The notes under the pieces are model-generated. The model did not search any database, had not been told where the DNA came from, and saw only the letters and a list, made by a program, of their open reading frames with translations. This document shows, one piece after another, positions 33,969 through 42,650 of a stretch of DNA of 64,000 nt. The translations under genes and the position numbers were made by a program. Each line of letters starts with the position of its first letter. The first letter of the stretch is position 1. Source of the DNA: AP-15 sp963785565 (GTDB lineage Bacteria; Pseudomonadota; Alphaproteobacteria; ATCC43930; CGMCC-115725); assembly GCA_963785565.1 (NCBI GenBank), contig CAWAVV010000013.1, forward strand, positions 124,001 to 188,000, written 5' to 3'.

Positions 33969-35366
33969 TCAGCGCGCCGTCTCAAATCGCGTTGCCGCGG
34001 CAGTTTCCGGCGCCAACACGGTGGGAAAGCGGATTGCGAACACGGTCCCGCCGCCCGGCCGCTCTTCGACGTCGACTGTGGCGCCGTGCGTCTGCGCGAT
34101 GCGCGCGACGATAGCCAAGCCGAGACCGGCGTTCCCGCCGCGGCGACGGTCGCGGCGCCAGAAGCGTTGAAATATGTGCTCGCAATCGGCTCTTGGTATA
34201 CCAGGCCCGCGATCCATGACTCGGATCACGCCCTCGGTCGCCACGGCGATCTCGACAGTCGTTGCGGGGGAAGTGTGGGCGAGCGCGTTTTCGACGAGGT
34301 TTCTCACGGCGCGGACGAGCGCGTCGCCGTTGCCGCGGACCCGTACCGGGCGCCGCGCGCCGGTCACCGCTACGGTCTTGCGCTGCGACAGGGCCAACGG
34401 GGCAAGAAACGCTGCCACCTCGGCCGCGATTGCAACGATGTCCGCGATCTCGTCCTCGGCAACGACGAGCGTCTCGAGTTCGGAGATTTCAAGCAGCTGG
34501 TTGACCAGCCGGCTCATGTTCTCAACGTCGTGGCGCAGGGGCCCGGCCACTTCGCGATCATCGAGCATGTCGATTTGCGTCCGCAGGATCGCCAGCGGGG
34601 TGCGCAGCTCGTGGGCGGCGTCGGCAGTGAATTCGCGCTGAGCGCGGAACCCGGCATCGAGCCGATCGAGCGCGTCGTTGACGGCGCGAACCAGCGGAAA
34701 TACCTCGCGCGGCATACCGGCTTCGGGCAATCTGAGGTCGGTATGGTCGGGACCGATTTCTTCGGCCAGCGCCGAGGCCGCGACGATTGGCTTCACGGCG
34801 CGCCGAAAGATGACAACGTCGATGAACAGCAGCGCCACCAGCAGCGGCACGGTAATCCAGCCGACGCGGGTAAAGAACTCGGCGACGATATCGTCGATCA
34901 GCACATCGCGATGGGCGAGGTTTTCGGAGACTTGGACAAAGAGCGGCCGACCCCCGGTCTCGACCGCTACCGTTACTCCATCGTAATCGTCGCCGTCGCG
35001 GCGCTGCGAGAAGAATTGGAACGGCATTGCCTTTGGCGGGATCGGCGCAATCGGGCCATTTCCGGACGACGAGGAAAACAGCACCCGGCCGTCGTCATCG
35101 AGCACGGCAAAGGCGGCCCGTCCGTAGCCTGCGGAATAGAACGCGGCAAGGCCCGGTGGCAGCGACAGTCGAACCGCCCCATCCGGTCCCTTGTCGAGAT
35201 AGCGCAGGATCTCGGCCACCTGGTCGCGCAAGGCCCGTTGGTGCAGCCCTTGCGCGGCATGGTTCAGCATCAGGAACAGCGCTAGCGGCATGCAGATCGA
35301 GGTTGCGATAATCGCCAGCAGATGAAGCCCAGTGATCCGCGAGACGACCGAGTGAAATCGGATCAC
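33969..35366 (-). CDS. sensor histidine kinase (QseC/TctE-like)
   Basis: A 465-residue membrane kinase. Two transmembrane segments flank a periplasmic 2CSK_N-like sensor (about 35-170): ITGLHLLAIIATSICMPLAL and VPLLVALLFIDVVIF. A HAMP region follows, then the H-box FTADAAHELRTPLAILRTQ (phosphorylated His), N-box NLVENALAH and G-boxes DRGPGIP and GGNAGLGLAIV. The start is GTG, one base after the response-regulator stop, so the pair is one operon. The signal is unknown. Confidence 0.9.
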   Translation of the reverse strand: MIRFHSVVSRITGLHLLAIIATSICMPLALFLMLNHAAQGLHQRALRDQVAEILRYLDKGPDGAVRLSLPPGLAAFYSAGYGRAAFAVLDDDGRVLFSSSSGNGPIAPIPPKAMPFQFFSQRRDGDDYDGVTVAVETGGRPLFVQVSENLAHRDVLIDDIVAEFFTRVGWITVPLLVALLFIDVVIFRRAVKPIVAASALAEEIGPDHTDLRLPEAGMPREVFPLVRAVNDALDRLDAGFRAQREFTADAAHELRTPLAILRTQIDMLDDREVAGPLRHDVENMSRLVNQLLEISELETLVVAEDEIADIVAIAAEVAAFLAPLALSQRKTVAVTGARRPVRVRGNGDALVRAVRNLVENALAHTSPATTVEIAVATEGVIRVMDRGPGIPRADCEHIFQRFWRRDRRRGGNAGLGLAIVARIAQTHGATVDVEERPGGGTVFAIRFPTVLAPETAAATRFETAR

Positions 35367-35367
35367 C

Positions 35368-36042
35368 TCATTTTCTCTCGGAGATCAGATAGCCGACCCC
35401 GCGCAGAGTGTGGATCTGGACCGAGGCATCGACTTCGGTGAGGCGCTTGCGCAGCCGGTGAATGTAAACTTCGACCGCGTTCGACCCGATCTCCTGTGAC
35501 AGACCGTACAGGTTGTTTTCGAGCAGGTTCTTACCTACCACGCGCCCGCTGCGACGCAGCAGATGCTCGAGCACGGCGATCTCTCGGGGTGAAAAAAAGA
35601 TCGGCTCCTCGCTCACAAAAACTTGGCGGGCTACGGTGTCGAGCGTGACGTTGCCCAGCTCGAGCGGGACGCCCAACAGATTGCCCGGGCGACGCAGCAG
35701 CGCCCGAAGGCGGGCTATCAGTTCCTCGAGTGCGAAAGGTTTGACGAGATAATCGTCGGCGCCGTCGCCTAGACCGGTAACGCGATCTTTCAGGCTGCCG
35801 CGCGCGGTCAGGATCAACACCGGCGTCGCATCGCGGCGTCGGCGCATCTCGCCCAGCACCTCGAGACCGTCGGCGTCGGGTAGCCCGAGATCGAGCACGA
35901 CGATCTCAAAGCGGCTCGCCTGCAAGGCTGCAGTCGCGTCCGCCGCCGTCGCCAGGACGTCGACGACGAACCCGGCCGCGGTGAGACCACGCTTGAGCAG
36001 CTCGGCAAAGCGCTCGTTATCCTCGATGAGCAGCAACCGCAT
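35368..36042 (-). CDS. OmpR/PhoB-family response regulator
   Basis: A 224-residue regulator. Receiver domain: LLIEDNERF acidic pocket, VVLDLGLPDADG with the phospho-acceptor Asp, ILTARGS Thr and VKPFALEEL Lys. A C-terminal winged helix (FSPREIAVLEHLLR, AVEVYIHRLRKRL, IHTLRGVGYLI) follows. AGGAAAG precedes the ATG at 36042. It is the cognate partner of the kinase that follows and likely acts on envelope or metal-response genes, though no target is evident. Confidence 0.93.
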   Translation of the reverse strand: MRLLLIEDNERFAELLKRGLTAAGFVVDVLATAADATAALQASRFEIVVLDLGLPDADGLEVLGEMRRRRDATPVLILTARGSLKDRVTGLGDGADDYLVKPFALEELIARLRALLRRPGNLLGVPLELGNVTLDTVARQVFVSEEPIFFSPREIAVLEHLLRRSGRVVGKNLLENNLYGLSQEIGSNAVEVYIHRLRKRLTEVDASVQIHTLRGVGYLISERK

Positions 36043-36196
36043 CGGATCTTTCCTATCGGGCTCGGCCCCTCCTATGGATTCCAGCGGTATCGCCCTGACG
36101 CGCACCGCGCTGCGACCGAGAACCCTCCGAGCCCGAGCGAACCGCTCAGGAGGCCGATGCTCCGCCCGTCGCCCCTGATGACGGGCTACCTCGGCT

Positions 36197-37075
36197 TCAG
36201 ATCGCGTCGAGCTGCCAGGCGACGTCGTTGCCTATTCCCCATAGATAGCCGATATTGGCTTGGCCGACGAGGGCGTAGGCACGCCCCTGATGCCGCCAAT
36301 AGATTAGGTTTACGTCCTGGCGGTGATCAAAAGTCGGTGGCATATCCGGCTGATTCGATGATCCGACGATCAAGGCCAGGGGCCCGATTGCCTTGTTGTC
36401 GGTAGTGTAGACGAGCTGAGCTGCCGGACGGCCGTCAACCACGATCAGCCGGGCGCCGTGGAAATTGAGGCCCCACGGTTTGAGGTCCGGCAGCCGGACC
36501 TGCTGCGGTAAACTCTGGCTGATCTTTTGCAGCGCCTCACGAGTGTCGCCGGTCGCGGGAATGTCGACGAGCGTGTTGTTGCCGGCGCTGACGAACAGCT
36601 TGAAATTGCCAGCGGCGTTGTCGAGCCAGAGATTGTTGGCGACCGCCGCCTCGAGCGCAGGTTGCGCGAGGGCGATGGCGGCGGTTCCAGAGGCAAATTT
36701 GGTGACGCCGAGATAGGCGCCGCTACCGCCGACAACAAGACCGAGCAGCGAGGCGGCGATCGGCAATCCAAGGCGCGGCCATCGCGATCGAGCAAATCGT
36801 GCGGCAGCCTTCCGCGGCCCGAAGGGCAAGATCTGGGGACCAGCCTCCGCTGCGACCGTCTCTGCACGCGCAGCAGCGATCAACCGTTCTGGTAACGGTT
36901 CGTGGAGGACCTCGTCGAAGGCGCGACGCACCAGCTTTGCCGAGATCGCGAGAGCAGCCAGCTGATCGCGTGCGGCCGAATCGCTGTCGAGCCAGGCTTC
37001 GACCTCGCGCCGATCCACCAGCTCGAGCTCGCCTTCGAGATAGGCGACGAGCTGGTCGTCACTGCGCTTCTGCAT
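36197..37075 (-). CDS. anti-sigma factor with one transmembrane helix
   Basis: A 292-residue protein. The N-terminal cytoplasmic part begins DDQLVAYLEGELELVDRREVEAWL, the usual anti-sigma start, without a zinc-binding HxxxCxxC. One transmembrane helix (LGLPIAASLLGLVVGGSGAYLGV) lies near residue 115. The periplasmic part ends YWRHQGRAYALVGQANIGYLWGIGND. Its start overlaps the sigma-factor gene by 17 bp, so it is presumably the membrane-anchored antagonist of that sigma factor. Confidence 0.85.
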   Translation of the reverse strand: MQKRSDDQLVAYLEGELELVDRREVEAWLDSDSAARDQLAALAISAKLVRRAFDEVLHEPLPERLIAAARAETVAAEAGPQILPFGPRKAAARFARSRWPRLGLPIAASLLGLVVGGSGAYLGVTKFASGTAAIALAQPALEAAVANNLWLDNAAGNFKLFVSAGNNTLVDIPATGDTREALQKISQSLPQQVRLPDLKPWGLNFHGARLIVVDGRPAAQLVYTTDNKAIGPLALIVGSSNQPDMPPTFDHRQDVNLIYWRHQGRAYALVGQANIGYLWGIGNDVAWQLDAI

Positions 37076-37646
37076 CCTTCCTACTCCTGCGCATCCCGCC
37101 GGCAGCCTCGAGCTGAAGCTGCAGCGCGATCCGAGCACGGGCAAGGCGGCTCATGATCGTCCCGACCGGCACATCCACGACCTCGGCTGCTTCCTTGTAG
37201 CTGAGCCCATCGACCGTCACCAACAGCAGCGCCGCGCGCTGATCCGGCGATAGGCGGTCAACCGCCCGGCGCACCTCGGCGAGCGTCAAGCGCGCCTCGA
37301 CGCGGCGCACCGGCTCGTCCGACCCGAGACGGTCCTCGCCGATATCGCCGTCCGATTTGCGCACCTCGCGCGAGCGAATTTGATCAATCCATATCGTCTG
37401 CACGATGCGGAACATCCAGCTATCGAACCGGGTGCCCTCTTGAAATTGATGCCGGCGCGCAAGCGCTCGCTCGCAGGCCGCCTGGACAAGATCGTCAGCC
37501 TCGACGCTGGACCCCGTCAGCCCGCGCGCGAAGCGGCGAAGCCGCGGAAGTACCGCTACCAGCTGGTCGCCGAACCGCTCGCTGGCCGGATCCTGGTCCG
37601 CAACTCGGCGCGCCGCCGATCCCGCCACTCTATGCCCGAACGACAA
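37059..37646 (-). CDS. ECF-type RNA polymerase sigma factor
   Basis: A 195-residue group IV sigma factor. Region 2: LPRLRRFARGLTGSSVEADDLVQAACERAL and FDSWMFRIVQTIWID. Region 4: LSPDQRAALLLVTVDGLSYKEAAEVVDVPVGTIMSRLARAR. There is no region 3. The likely start is TTG at 37646 with AGGAGG only four bases upstream, an unusual start and spacing. The anti-sigma gene follows with overlap. The pair probably autoregulates from the 331-bp region shared with pntAA. Confidence 0.9.
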   Translation of the reverse strand: MSFGHRVAGSAARRVADQDPASERFGDQLVAVLPRLRRFARGLTGSSVEADDLVQAACERALARRHQFQEGTRFDSWMFRIVQTIWIDQIRSREVRKSDGDIGEDRLGSDEPVRRVEARLTLAEVRRAVDRLSPDQRAALLLVTVDGLSYKEAAEVVDVPVGTIMSRLARARIALQLQLEAAGGMRRSRKDAEAQ

Positions 37647-37977
37647 CGCACCTCCTGAAAGGTTATTCCCGGCGGTATTGCACCGCCGGCTGATGACGGC
37701 CTGTCATTCTTCCGTCCGGAGCAGCCGCAGCGTTTGATGTTCTAAGGTCGCATCGAATCGGCTCTCCGTCACGCAAGCTACCACGGCGGCGAAATAGGGC
37801 GAAAGCGTGACGGCTTCGAATTCTGCGGCGCTCGGTAGAAGGACTGCGGAACGATTGATCTGCGGGGCGTGGACAAGATCGCGCCACGATGCCGGCCGGG
37901 GCTTCGCTCTTCACAAACCGAGCCTTCGGCGGCATTGTGCGGACTTGCCGGCTTGAGCATTCAGGAAAATCCGCTCG
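37647..37977. promoter_or_regulatory. divergent promoter region between the ECF sigma operon and pntAA
   Basis: 331 bp with no plausible gene on either strand. It must carry promoters for the minus-strand sigma/anti-sigma pair and the plus-strand pnt operon. A GGCGGT...ACCGCC inverted repeat at about 37671-37685 near the sigma side is the only clear symmetric feature. I could not identify -35/-10 boxes confidently. Confidence 0.5.
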
Positions 37978-39171
37978 ATGAAGGTTGCCGTCGTCAAGGA
38001 AAGACGGGCGCATGAGCGCCGTGTCGCAGCCTCGCCCGACACCATCAAGCGGATGATCGCGATGGGGCTCGAAGTCATCGCGGAAAGCGGCGCCGGCGAA
38101 GGCGCTGGCTTTACCGACGCCGCCTTTGCGGCGGCGGGCGCCACGATCGCGGCGGATCCCGGATCGACGCTCGGCGATGCCGATATCGTCCTCAAGGTGC
38201 AGCGCCCGCAGACATCCGGCGAGGGCGCGGTCGACGAGCTCAAATGCCTGAAACGCGACGCGGTGCTGATCGGCCTGTTGCAGCCGTTGCAGAACCCGGT
38301 CGAGATCGAGGCCTATGCCGGCGCCGGGATCACGGCCTTCGCCATGGAACTGTTGCCGCGGATCACCCGCGCGCAGGCGATGGATGTGTTGTCCTCGCAA
38401 GGGAACCTAGCCGGCTACAAGGCGACCATCGACGCCGCCGACGAGTTCGGCCGCGCCTTTCCGATGATGATGACCGCAGCCGGGACGATAAAGGCGGCGC
38501 GGGTGCTGGTGATGGGGGCCGGCGTCGCCGGCTTGCAGGCGATCGCCACCGCTCGGCGGCTCGGCGCCATCGTTTCCGCGACCGATGTGCGCGCCGCTGC
38601 CAAGGAGCAGGTCGAGAGCCTCGGCGCGACCTTCGTCACCGTCGATGACGAGGCCGCCCGCGCGGCGGAGACCGCTCAAGGCTATGCTCGCGAGATGAGC
38701 GAGGACTACCAGCGCCGGCAACGCGAGAAGATCACCGAGGCGCTGAAGCGCACGGATGTGGTCATCTGTACAGCCCTTATTCCCGGTCGCCGCGCGCCGA
38801 TATTGCTGACCGAGGCAATGGTGGCCGGGCTGGCCCCAGGGTCGGTCGTCGTCGACTTGGCGATCGAGGCTGGCGGCAATGTCGAGGGCAGCCGCCCCGG
38901 CGAGATCGTCACCACCGCGAACGGCGTCAAGATCATCGGCCATGTCAATGTGCCCTCCCGGATCGCCGCCGACGCGAGCCAGCTCTATGCTCGCAACTTG
39001 TTGTCGTTTCTAACACTTCTCGTCGATAAGGACGGCCGGCTCGCAATCGACGCGGACGACGAGATCATCAAGGCAACCCTGCTGACCCGGGATGGCGCGG
39101 TGGTCAATCCGGCGCTCGCGCACTCGCATGGGGCGGAGGCCGCGAGCCCGGCCTCAGCCCCCGACGACTGA
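37978..39171 (+). CDS. pntAA: NAD(P) transhydrogenase subunit alpha part 1
   Basis: A 397-residue domain I of proton-translocating transhydrogenase, which passes hydride between NAD(H) and NADP(H). It starts MKVAVVKERRAHERRVAASP. The NAD-binding Rossmann loop is VLVMGAGVAGLQAIATARRLGA, preceded by the conserved QGNLAGYKA, and the RQREKITEAL helix is typical. The frame is intact. In alphaproteobacteria PntA is split in two, as here: the next gene supplies the membrane part. It supplies NADPH at the cytoplasmic face of the inner membrane. Confidence 0.96.
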   Translation: MKVAVVKERRAHERRVAASPDTIKRMIAMGLEVIAESGAGEGAGFTDAAFAAAGATIAADPGSTLGDADIVLKVQRPQTSGEGAVDELKCLKRDAVLIGLLQPLQNPVEIEAYAGAGITAFAMELLPRITRAQAMDVLSSQGNLAGYKATIDAADEFGRAFPMMMTAAGTIKAARVLVMGAGVAGLQAIATARRLGAIVSATDVRAAAKEQVESLGATFVTVDDEAARAAETAQGYAREMSEDYQRRQREKITEALKRTDVVICTALIPGRRAPILLTEAMVAGLAPGSVVVDLAIEAGGNVEGSRPGEIVTTANGVKIIGHVNVPSRIAADASQLYARNLLSFLTLLVDKDGRLAIDADDEIIKATLLTRDGAVVNPALAHSHGAEAASPASAPDD

Positions 39172-39182
39172 CGGAGAAAGTA

Positions 39183-39590
39183 ATGGCAGACCCCGTCTCC
39201 CTGGCCGAGCGCGCCAGGGAGCTAGCCGGCGATGCCGGCGCGCTAGCGCACAATTTCGAAGCCCTGGCCCGGCAATTGGCAGTGCAGGGGCCGCCGGCGG
39301 CCGCGGGCGGCACGCCCTTTGTCTTTGAGCTGACGATCTTCGTGCTCGCGGTCTTTGTCGGCTACCATGTGGTATGGCGGGTCACCCCGGCGCTGCACTC
39401 GCCGCTGATGAGCGTGACCAACGCGATTTCGAGCGTGATTATTGTCGGCGCGCTGATTGCCGCCGGTCCACTCGGCCTCAGCTTCGCGAAACTCGCCGGA
39501 TTTTTCGCCGTCACCTTGGCCGCGGTCAACATCTTCGGTGGCTTTATCGTTACCCAGCGCATGCTCCAGATGTTCCAGAGAAAGAAATAG
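39183..39590 (+). CDS. pntAB: NAD(P) transhydrogenase subunit alpha part 2
   Basis: A 135-residue membrane subunit forming the N-terminal part of the transhydrogenase proton channel. Helices: FELTIFVLAVFVGYHVVWRV, NAISSVIIVGALIAAG and FFAVTLAAVNIFGGFIVTQRM. The HSPLMSVTNAIS motif is characteristic. GGAGAAAG just upstream serves as ribosome binding site. It is co-transcribed with pntAA (11-bp gap) and pntB (10-bp gap). Confidence 0.96.
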   Translation: MADPVSLAERARELAGDAGALAHNFEALARQLAVQGPPAAAGGTPFVFELTIFVLAVFVGYHVVWRVTPALHSPLMSVTNAISSVIIVGALIAAGPLGLSFAKLAGFFAVTLAAVNIFGGFIVTQRMLQMFQRKK

Positions 39591-39600
39591 TGGGGCCGCG

Positions 39601-40995
39601 GTGAGCGATAACCTATCGGCCTTTTTTTATCTGATCGCCTCCGTTTGTTTCATCTTGGCGCTGCGCGGCCTGTCGTCGCCGCAGACGGCGCGCGTGGGCA
39701 ATTTCTACGGCATCGCCGGTATGGTGATTGCGATCGCCACGACCTTGCTGACCCCGCATGTGGTCAGCTTTTGGCTGATCGTCATCGGCATTCTGATCGG
39801 CGGCGTAATCGGCGCCTATATCGCGTTGCGCATCCATATGACGGCGCTGCCCCAGCTGGTGGCGGCGTTTCACAGTCTGGTCGGCCTTGCTGCGGTCTGC
39901 GTCGCCGCCGCCGCTTTCAGCGCTCCGGCGGAATTCGGGATCGGGGTACCCGGCGCGATCGAGCGCGCCAGCCTTGTCGAGATGTCGATCGGTATGGCGA
40001 TCGGAGCCATCACCTTTACCGGCTCGATCGTCGCCTTCGCAAAATTGCAGGGTTTGGTCAGCGGCAGGCCGCTCTCGTTCACCGGCCAGCATCTGGTGAA
40101 TGCCGGGCTTGGGATTTTGCTGGTCCTGCTGATCGTGATCTTTGTCGCCAACGGGGCGGCGGCGATGTTCTGGCTGATCCTGCTGGGGTCGCTGGCGCTG
40201 GGCTTTCTGCTGATCTTGCCGATCGGCGGAGCCGACATGCCGGTGGTGATCTCGATGCTGAATTCTTACTCGGGATGGGCCGCTTGCGGCATCGGCTTCA
40301 CCCTGTCGAACAGCCTGCTGATCATCACTGGTGCGCTCGTCGGCTCATCGGGCGCCATCCTCAGCTACATCATGTGCAAAGGGATGAACCGCTCGATCAT
40401 CAATGTGATCCTCGGCGGGTTCGGCACCGAGGGCGGGATGATCGCCGCCGGCGCCGGGACGGGCGACCGCTCGGTCAAGTCGGGCAGCGCCGAGGACGCC
40501 GCCTTCATCCTGAAGAATGCCGGCTCGGTCATCATCGTGCCGGGCTATGGCATGGCGGTGGCCCAGGCTCAGCACGCGCTGCGCGAGATGGCCGACCAGT
40601 TGAAGAAGGATGGGGTCAAGGTCCGCTACGCAATTCATCCGGTCGCCGGGCGAATGCCGGGCCACATGAACGTGCTGCTCGCCGAAGCGAACGTGCCCTA
40701 TGACGAGGTGTTTGAACTCGACGAAATCAACCGCGACTTCCCGTCGACCGACGTCGCTTTCGTTATAGGCGCCAACGACGTGACCAACCCTGCGGCCAAG
40801 ACTGATCCCTCCTCGCCGATCTACGGCATGCCGATTCTCGATGTCGAGCGGGCCAAGACGGTGCTGTTCGTCAAGCGCTCGATGGCGTCGGGCTATGCCG
40901 GGGTCGAGAATGAGTTGTTCTACCGCAACAACACGATGATGCTGTTTGGCGACGCCAAAAAAATGTCCGAGGAGATCGTCAAGGCGATGGAGTGA
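39601..40995 (+). CDS. pntB: NAD(P) transhydrogenase subunit beta
   Basis: A 464-residue subunit with eight to nine membrane helices and the C-terminal NADP(H)-binding domain III. Domain III shows VIIVPGYGMAVAQAQH, KVRYAIHPVAGRMPGHMNVLLAEA, FVIGANDVTNPAAKTDPSSP and GYAGVENELFYRNNT. GTG start. It is the last gene of the pnt operon and the frame is intact. The convergent rpsU gene lies 100 bp downstream. Confidence 0.96.
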   Translation: MSDNLSAFFYLIASVCFILALRGLSSPQTARVGNFYGIAGMVIAIATTLLTPHVVSFWLIVIGILIGGVIGAYIALRIHMTALPQLVAAFHSLVGLAAVCVAAAAFSAPAEFGIGVPGAIERASLVEMSIGMAIGAITFTGSIVAFAKLQGLVSGRPLSFTGQHLVNAGLGILLVLLIVIFVANGAAAMFWLILLGSLALGFLLILPIGGADMPVVISMLNSYSGWAACGIGFTLSNSLLIITGALVGSSGAILSYIMCKGMNRSIINVILGGFGTEGGMIAAGAGTGDRSVKSGSAEDAAFILKNAGSVIIVPGYGMAVAQAQHALREMADQLKKDGVKVRYAIHPVAGRMPGHMNVLLAEANVPYDEVFELDEINRDFPSTDVAFVIGANDVTNPAAKTDPSSPIYGMPILDVERAKTVLFVKRSMASGYAGVENELFYRNNTMMLFGDAKKMSEEIVKAME

Positions 40996-41093
40996 GCGAT
41001 CGCCGCGTCTGCGCCGCCGTTTTTAGCCCAGCGGGTTGGCGCTGTGGCCAAGCTCCGATCTCAGGCGTGATGGTTGCCGCTGGCGCTGCGGCT

Positions 41094-41297
41094 TCAGTAG
41101 CCTTCGCGCTCCATGCGTTTGCGCAGCAATTTGCGGTAGCGGCGCACCGCCTCGGCCCTTTCCCGGGCACGTCGCTCCGACGGCTTCTCGTAGCTGCGGC
41201 GGAGTTTCATCTCACGGAACACACCCTCGCGCTGCATTTTTTTCTTCAAGGCTCTCAGGGCCTGGTCAACATTGTTGTCGCGAACGAGGACTTGCAC
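41094..41297 (-). CDS. rpsU: 30S ribosomal protein S21
   Basis: A 67-residue basic protein: VQVLVRDNNVDQALRALKKK, then MQREGVFREMKLRRSYEKPS and a strongly basic tail. This is the bS21 pattern with an alphaproteobacterial C-terminal extension. GTG is taken as start because the family begins at this Met-Gln-Val; an open extension to 41357 is not conserved. It converges with pntB. Confidence 0.93.
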   Translation of the reverse strand: MQVLVRDNNVDQALRALKKKMQREGVFREMKLRRSYEKPSERRARERAEAVRRYRKLLRKRMEREGY

Positions 41298-41441
41298 GGG
41301 GGCTCTTCTCCAGTAAGGGTCATCGGGCAGCGTGGCGCTGAAACACATGTTTAGCACTTCGGCCGCCGGCTGTGAAGGCGGACCATCGCGATCAGCGGGT
41401 CCGAGCTTTACCGGGGCAGCGGTCGGTCACATATTCCGAGC

Positions 41442-42005
41442 ATGGCTCTGTTGAAAATCGCCCGTATGGGCAACCCTGTGCTGCGCGCTCCCGCCGCCGC
41501 AGTCCAGGATCCGACCGCGCCTTGGGTGCAACGGCTTGTCGACGACATGATCGAGACGATGGAGGATGCCGGCGGCACCGGTTTGGCCGCGCCGCAGGTC
41601 CATCAGCCCTGGCGGATCGTTGTATTTTTCGTGTCCGGAGAGCGTCTAAGCGGCATGCCGGGCGACGTTGCCCAGGATCTGACCGTGTTGATCAATCCAG
41701 TGGTCGAGCTGTTGGGCCGAGAGCGGGCATTCGGATGGGAGGGCTGCCTGTCGGTTCCGGGCCTGCGCGGCGTCGTCCCTCGCCATCTGCGCATCCGCTA
41801 CCGCGCAACCGGCCTCGATGGCGAAACCATCGAGCGCGAGACCGAAGGCTTCCACGCGCGCGTCGTCCAACACGAATGCGATCACCTCGACGGGATCCTA
41901 TACCCGCAGCGCATGACCGACCTTCGGTTGTTGGTCTTTCTCGAAGAGCTGCAGCGCCACCCGATCGATCTTGCCGATCTTCTCGCCGAGACGCGGCCGG
42001 AATGA
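41442..42005 (+). CDS. def: peptide deformylase
   Basis: A 187-residue metalloenzyme that removes the formyl group from nascent N-terminal Met. All three motifs are present: GGTGLAAPQV, EGCLSVPG (metal Cys) and QHECDHLDG (HExxH with metal His). It overlaps the next gene by 4 bp (ATGA). The usual neighbour fmt is absent. The frame is intact. Confidence 0.94.
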   Translation: MALLKIARMGNPVLRAPAAAVQDPTAPWVQRLVDDMIETMEDAGGTGLAAPQVHQPWRIVVFFVSGERLSGMPGDVAQDLTVLINPVVELLGRERAFGWEGCLSVPGLRGVVPRHLRIRYRATGLDGETIERETEGFHARVVQHECDHLDGILYPQRMTDLRLLVFLEELQRHPIDLADLLAETRPE

Positions 42006-42640
42006 AAAGTCCGCTTGCCGAAGCACGGCGCGAGGCATTGATCGAGGCGATGCTGCCCGATGCGCCGTTCGACGGATGGACCCGCACGGGGCTCCGGAGG
42101 GCCGCGCGGCGACTCGCCATGCCGGTCGGAGAGGCGCTGGCTTTGTTCCCGAGCGGGCCCGCCGATCTTGTCGCCGGCTTCAGCCGCTGGGCCGACCGGC
42201 GCATGCTCGACCGCCTGGAAATCCTGCCACTCGATCCGCTGCGCGTTTCCGAACGCATCGCATTGGCGATCGGCGCCCGGCTCGACATTGTCGCGCCGTG
42301 GCGCGAGGGGGTGCGCCGGGCGCTCACGGTTCTGGCGCTGCCCCAGCATGCTCCGCTGGCCATGCGTCTGACTTATGAGACGATCGACGGCATCTGGTAC
42401 GCCGCCGGCGACAACGCCACCGACTTCAGCTTTTACACCAAGCGCCTGATCTTGGCGGCGGTCTATAGCGCCACCGTACTCTACTGGCTCGACGACCGCT
42501 CCGAGGGTTCAGCCGACACCCGCGCCTTTCTTGACCGCCGCCTCGCCGATGTGGCCCGCATCGGGCGCGCCCGCCGCGACTTTGCAACGCTCGTCGAGCG
42601 CCTGCCGAACCCGTTTCGCTTGCTGCGCCCGCTACGCTAA
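42002..42640 (+). CDS. COQ9-family ubiquinone biosynthesis protein
   Basis: A 212-residue helical protein with a TetR-like fold: WTRTGLRRAARRLAMPVGEALALFPSGP at the N-terminus and the conserved core LTYETIDGIWYAAGDNATDFSFYTKRLILAAVYSATVLYWLDD. COQ9 binds lipids and presents quinone intermediates to COQ7. It is translationally coupled to def. Together with ubiX 3 kb away it indicates ubiquinone-based respiration. Confidence 0.9.
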   Translation: MKSPLAEARREALIEAMLPDAPFDGWTRTGLRRAARRLAMPVGEALALFPSGPADLVAGFSRWADRRMLDRLEILPLDPLRVSERIALAIGARLDIVAPWREGVRRALTVLALPQHAPLAMRLTYETIDGIWYAAGDNATDFSFYTKRLILAAVYSATVLYWLDDRSEGSADTRAFLDRRLADVARIGRARRDFATLVERLPNPFRLLRPLR

Positions 42641-42650
42641 AGCCACGCCC

